This document shows positions 60,369-64,000 of a stretch of 64,000 nucleotides of DNA, piece after piece. The number at the start of each line of letters is the position of its first letter. Within the stretch, counting starts at the first letter, position 1. Source of the stretch: Vibrio agarivorans. Lineage in GTDB: Bacteria; Pseudomonadota; Gammaproteobacteria; Enterobacterales; Vibrionaceae. The position numbers and the translations under genes are program-made. The stretch spans positions 964,241 to 1,028,240 of the forward strand of contig NZ_JAUFQF010000004.1 of NCBI RefSeq assembly GCF_030409635.1, given 5' to 3'. The notes below the pieces were generated by a model. It searched no databases and had not been told where the DNA came from. It saw only the letters and a list, made by a program, of their open reading frames with translations.

Positions 60369-62462
60369 CTAACCTAAGTGTCCTAACACATTAATGTTTT
60401 TGTCTTCTGGGATCTCGTTGTATGACAGCACCACTAAGCCTTTGGCAAAGGTGCGAGCATAGCGAGACAGTAAAGGCCTTAGTTGTGGCGCAACCAGAAG
60501 CACTGGTTTGTAGCCATTCTGCTTGAGTTGCTCACGAATATTCGGCATGTTTTGCTGCAGCTGTGCCAGCAAGGTAGGCTCAACCGGGAAGCTATCAAGT
60601 GCAACCGCACCAGCTTGCTGCGCTTTATTAAGCGCCGTCATCAGCATTTTTTCTAAGCTATCGCTGAGGGTAAAAATATTGAAATCGTTGCTCGTACCCA
60701 CGAGGTGATTAGTAAGAGTGCGTTTCAAACCTACACGGATATCGGAAGCGATGAGTATTGGATCTTTGGTGATTTCACTACTCTCGAGCATGATAGAAGA
60801 GATATTGAGTGTATCTTTTACAGGCACTTGGTCTGCCAACAACTGACGATAAACACGCATCTGCTGCTGGTGGGTCAGTTGAGTGGCCAAGCTTTCTGCC
60901 AGTTTTGGCGAGTGCTGAGCAAGGCGTTCCATCACTCGCTCAATATCATCATGATTAAACAGCTCTGCCGTGTGCTCTTTAATCACTTTACTTAGGTGAG
61001 TGGCAATTACTGTCGCACCATCCACCACAGAATAACCGAGATTCAAAGCTTGAGGCTTGTTGTTGGGTTCAATCCAAACGGCATCCAATTGATAGGCGGG
61101 GTCTTTGGCTAACACGCCATCCAATTGACCATAAACCTCACCGACGGCAAGTGCCATTAGACGTTCAGGGTCTATCTCGCCTTTGGCTAACACTTCGCCA
61201 TACAGGGAAATCGTGTATTGAGTGGGTTTGAGCTTAAGGTTGTCACGAATTGCGATTTCTGGCACCAAAAAGCCGGCTTGCTCAGTAATGGTTTTTCGTA
61301 CACCACGCACGCGCAGGGCTAAAGGCTCTCCTTGGTTTTTATCAACAAGGTTAACCAAGCGATAGCCAAGCTCGAGTGAGAGTGGATGAACGTGCGGTAC
61401 ATCATGCCAGTTGAGAGTAGGGGCATCGTCTTGTGCAACCGCCTCTGCAACCGCTTCTGCTTGCTCTAGTGGTTCTGGATTGAGTTGCTTTCGACTCTGC
61501 TTCCAAGCGGCGAAAGCAAGTAGGGCGGCAAAACTGAAAAAGGCGAGGTGCGGCATACCTGGGACAATACCGATCACCAGCATGATACCTGATGCCGTTG
61601 CTAGCGTAACAGGAGACGCCAGCATCTGCTGCTGCACGTCATCAGATAGTTCACCTGAATCACTGACACGTGTCACGATGATCGCTGCCGCAACCGCCAG
61701 TAATAGCGATGGAATTTGAGCAACCAGACCATCACCAATGGTTAAGAGAGCAAAGCGTTGGAAGGCTTCCGCAGCACTGAGATCATGCTGCACCATACCG
61801 ACAGTGACACCACCAAGAATGTTGATGATGAGGATCAACATACCCGCGATCGCATCGCCCCGAACGAACTTAGAGGCACCGTCCATCGAGCCATAGAAGT
61901 CCGCCTCGCGAGCAATCTCTTTACGGCGTTCTTTGGCTTGGTTTTGGTCGATGATGCCAGCATTCAAGTCGGCATCAATCGCCATCTGTTTACCGGGCAG
62001 TGAATCGAGAGTAAAACGAGCTGATACCTCCGAGATACGCTCACCACCTTTGGTGATAACGACGAAGTTGATGATCATCAAGATGATGAACACCACAATA
62101 CCGACGAAGTAGTTACCACCAATCACCACATTACCAAAGGCTTGAATGACCTTACCGGCAGCATCACCACCATTGTGGCCTTCAAGCAATACGATACGAG
62201 TCGAGGCAACGTTAAGCGTGAGGCGCATGAGTGTCGCCACCAACAAGATGGTTGGGAAGACACTAAAGTCGAGTGGTCGAGTGCTCGATACCGCAACCAG
62301 CAATACGATCACCGCCAGAACAATGTTGAAGATAAATAACGTATCTAACAGCACGGGTGGCAGTGGCAGAATGACCATGGCGAGTACAGTCAATAGCAAG
62401 ATCGGGATGCCGAAGTAGCTATTTTTAATCGCAGGGAATAATAGATTGAGTCTTTCTTTCAT
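60369..62462 (-). CDS. flhA: Flagellar export apparatus protein FlhA
   Basis: 697 residues. Eight N-terminal membrane helices, with the signature RPLDFSVFPTILLVATLMRLTLNVASTR, SARFTLDSLPGKQMAIDADLNAG and DFYGSMDGASKFVRGDAIAG; a large cytoplasmic domain from about 345 that docks substrate chaperones. It differs from what I recall of the polar Vibrio FlhA (short N-terminus MKERLNLLFP, ending NINVLGHLG) and is last in its operon. Probably part of a second (lateral-type) flagellar system. Confidence 0.93.
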   Translation of the reverse strand: MKERLNLLFPAIKNSYFGIPILLLTVLAMVILPLPPVLLDTLFIFNIVLAVIVLLVAVSSTRPLDFSVFPTILLVATLMRLTLNVASTRIVLLEGHNGGDAAGKVIQAFGNVVIGGNYFVGIVVFIILMIINFVVITKGGERISEVSARFTLDSLPGKQMAIDADLNAGIIDQNQAKERRKEIAREADFYGSMDGASKFVRGDAIAGMLILIINILGGVTVGMVQHDLSAAEAFQRFALLTIGDGLVAQIPSLLLAVAAAIIVTRVSDSGELSDDVQQQMLASPVTLATASGIMLVIGIVPGMPHLAFFSFAALLAFAAWKQSRKQLNPEPLEQAEAVAEAVAQDDAPTLNWHDVPHVHPLSLELGYRLVNLVDKNQGEPLALRVRGVRKTITEQAGFLVPEIAIRDNLKLKPTQYTISLYGEVLAKGEIDPERLMALAVGEVYGQLDGVLAKDPAYQLDAVWIEPNNKPQALNLGYSVVDGATVIATHLSKVIKEHTAELFNHDDIERVMERLAQHSPKLAESLATQLTHQQQMRVYRQLLADQVPVKDTLNISSIMLESSEITKDPILIASDIRVGLKRTLTNHLVGTSNDFNIFTLSDSLEKMLMTALNKAQQAGAVALDSFPVEPTLLAQLQQNMPNIREQLKQNGYKPVLLVAPQLRPLLSRYARTFAKGLVVLSYNEIPEDKNINVLGHLG

Positions 62463-62512
62463 AAGGTGTTCTACTCGTATTAGCGATTCAGTCAGTAATG
62501 AAATTCGGTAAG

Positions 62513-63646
62513 TTAGTCATGTTGCAGCGCCTTAGGGATCACCAATGGCGGCAGGGGTGTCGGTTTAGCTGTACGGTCGCGCTTGTACTCTTTTAACTGC
62601 ATGACGTAGGTCAGGACATGGGCGATAGCGACAAACAGTGGCCCCGGCACTTCTTGGTCAACTCGGGTATTAAAGTAAACCGCGCGTGTAAGTGGCGGTA
62701 GGTTTAAGACCTCAATATAGTTTTGTCTGGCAATGGCTTGAATACGCAGTGCCATTTCATCTTCCCCTTTGGCGACGACAAAAGGTGCCCCAGCACGTTC
62801 GAGGTCATACTTGATGGCCACGGCATAGTGCGTTGGGTTAGTGATCACCACATCCGCTGTCGGCACTGAATTGTCGATTCGACGACGCGACATCTGCTGC
62901 TGAAGTTGTTTAATCTTCTGCTTAATCTCGGGACGACCTTCGGTGTTTTTATGTTCTTCTTTGACCTCTTGCTTGGTCATCTTGAGCTGCTTGGTGTGGT
63001 TCCAAAGCTGATAAGGCATGTCGATTAAACCAATGAGTAACACGACAAAACCGAAATAGATTAAGGCTTTAATCAGGTGGTTGAGAGTGAGGCCGATCCC
63101 TTGTTCAAGCGGTGCACGTTGCGCAGCAATTAAGTTGGCAAGATTGCTACTGAGCAGCCAATATAGAACGCCGCCAATAAAGACGATCTTGAGAATAGAT
63201 TTAACCAATTCGACGAGAGACTTAAGAGAGAAAAGGCGCTTGAGCCCTTCAATCGGACTGATTTTACTCAGTTTGGGCTTGATGAGCTTGAGTGACATCA
63301 CCCAGCCACCGGGGATCATCGAGCTGAATATCGTGACTAGAATCAGTACCACAGCCATAGGCACAAACAACCCACCAAGCAACATTACGCTCTCGGCAAG
63401 CTTTCTCGCCATCACGTCCGGTTGGCGTAATTCGTCATACGAGAGCTGATAATTAATCACAAACAGCTTTTCCGCTTGCTGACCGAGGAAATGACCATAG
63501 ACCCATAGAAATAAGGCGATAGCGATAAACAGTACACCGACCACAAACTCTTTGGACCTGGCTGCTTGTCCTTCTTGTTTGGCTTTGCGCAGTTTCTGGG
63601 GGCTGGGTTTCTCGCTTTTATCCTGACTGGTTTGATTCTCTGCCAT
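62513..63646 (-). CDS. flhB: Flagellar export switch protein FlhB
   Basis: 377 residues. The N-terminal cytoplasmic start reads DKSEKPSPQKLRKAKQEGQ; four membrane helices; the autocleavage site NPTH in VVITNPTHYAVAIKY (about 265-279) is intact. Cleavage there switches export from rod/hook to filament proteins. It precedes flhA and starts two bases after fliR. Confidence 0.95.
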   Translation of the reverse strand: MAENQTSQDKSEKPSPQKLRKAKQEGQAARSKEFVVGVLFIAIALFLWVYGHFLGQQAEKLFVINYQLSYDELRQPDVMARKLAESVMLLGGLFVPMAVVLILVTIFSSMIPGGWVMSLKLIKPKLSKISPIEGLKRLFSLKSLVELVKSILKIVFIGGVLYWLLSSNLANLIAAQRAPLEQGIGLTLNHLIKALIYFGFVVLLIGLIDMPYQLWNHTKQLKMTKQEVKEEHKNTEGRPEIKQKIKQLQQQMSRRRIDNSVPTADVVITNPTHYAVAIKYDLERAGAPFVVAKGEDEMALRIQAIARQNYIEVLNLPPLTRAVYFNTRVDQEVPGPLFVAIAHVLTYVMQLKEYKRDRTAKPTPLPPLVIPKALQHD

Positions 63647-63648
63647 GC

Positions 63649-64000
63649 TTAGTTACCCCCCATCTGACGCATCTGGTATAGGATGTCATGCGACAATTCG
63701 GTGTAGATAGCTGGTAAGCCAGACAGTGAAAGTAAAACAGCACATAAACCCAACATCATCGACATTGGGAAGCCGAGAGCAAATACGTTCAGTGACGGCG
63801 CCGCACGGTTCATCACACCAAAAGTCAGGTTTACGGTGAGCATGGCTGCGATGGTAGGAAGGGCAATCGAAACCGCAGCCACAATCATCCAACTGAAAAG
63901 ACTGATAAGGTTACGAAGAGAGTATTCGCTGATCCCGCCACCGACAGGAAAGCGCTCAAAGCTCTGGACAATAATATCCAGCGCTACCAGATGACCATCA
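63649..64000 (-). CDS. fliR: Flagellar export apparatus protein FliR, 3' part only
   Basis: The frame is open to the window edge; about 116 residues of the C-terminus are present (DGHLVALDIIVQSFERFPVG to QMRQMGGN), with hydrophobic helices LPTIAAMLTVNLTFGVM and FPMSMMLGLCAVLLS. FliR is part of the export gate with FliP and FliQ, which should lie beyond the window. The fliR-flhB-flhA order continues here. Confidence 0.92.
   Translation of the reverse strand, partial: DGHLVALDIIVQSFERFPVGGGISEYSLRNLISLFSWMIVAAVSIALPTIAAMLTVNLTFGVMNRAAPSLNVFALGFPMSMMLGLCAVLLSLSGLPAIYTELSHDILYQMRQMGGN

Overview
This window reads as chromosomal DNA of a Vibrio or very close relative (Gammaproteobacteria, Vibrionaceae), probably chromosome 1 not far from the origin. 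The gene set, the short intergenic terminators and three recognisable Vibrio small RNAs (RyhB, Spot 42 and a CsrB-family RNA) all point that way. The neighbourhoods hemB-ryhB-polA-spf-engB, ilvY/ilvC-vexBAR and rpmE-priA-cytR-ftsN-hslVU match what I recall of vibrio genomes. No database was searched, so names rest on motifs, length and context.

Layout. 1-8.5 kb: a truncated PAS/GGDEF protein, a DMT transporter, rmuC, then ubiE-ubiJ-ubiB (ubiquinone) running into tatA-tatB-tatC (twin-arginine export). 8.5-17.5 kb: tatD and hemB (divergent), a GNAT protein, RyhB with Fur boxes, a DnaA-box/GATC-rich stretch before polA, Spot 42, an orphan terminator that may end another sRNA, engB, a di-haem cytochrome c4 and a CsrB-type RNA with about 16 GGA motifs. 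17.5-31.5 kb: a methyltransferase, yihI, a DUF2489 protein, hemN, the divergent ilvY/ilvC pair with two palindromic operators, ubiK, an RND efflux operon (vexRAB type) with a perfect 18-bp palindromic operator, rep and a cytochrome c5. 31.7-32.6 kb: a tRNA operon (Arg-His-Pro-His-Pro) followed by 111-bp tandem repeats that each carry the 3' end of tRNA-Pro plus a terminator. 33.2-38.8 kb: a peptide-type ABC importer. 38.9-47.1 kb: the accessory highlight, two complete modules each made of a Ser/Thr kinase, an ECF-type sigma factor and then an envelope protein (a TraF-like beta-barrel in one, an unknown lipoprotein in the other). 47.3-60.3 kb: core genes again (malic enzyme, rpmE, priA, cytR, ftsN, hslVU, frdABCD, epmA). 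60.4-64 kb: flhA, flhB and the 3' end of fliR, in an order that ends with flhA and resembles a lateral-type flagellar operon rather than the usual Vibrio polar cluster.

How it fits together. Most genes are housekeeping: quinone and haem synthesis, protein export, anaerobic fumarate respiration, DNA replication and repair, and proteolysis. Regulation visible in the DNA includes Fur (RyhB), IlvY, VexR, a heat-shock promoter for hslVU and a CRP/FNR-type site between frdA and epmA. The best candidate for an unusual system is the duplicated kinase-sigma-envelope locus. It resembles the sigma-factor-phosphorylation switch described as EcfP/PknT in Vibrio parahaemolyticus, but here two paralogous modules stand in tandem with different downstream envelope proteins. 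The tRNA-Pro-derived repeats and the separate flagellar export genes are the next most interesting.
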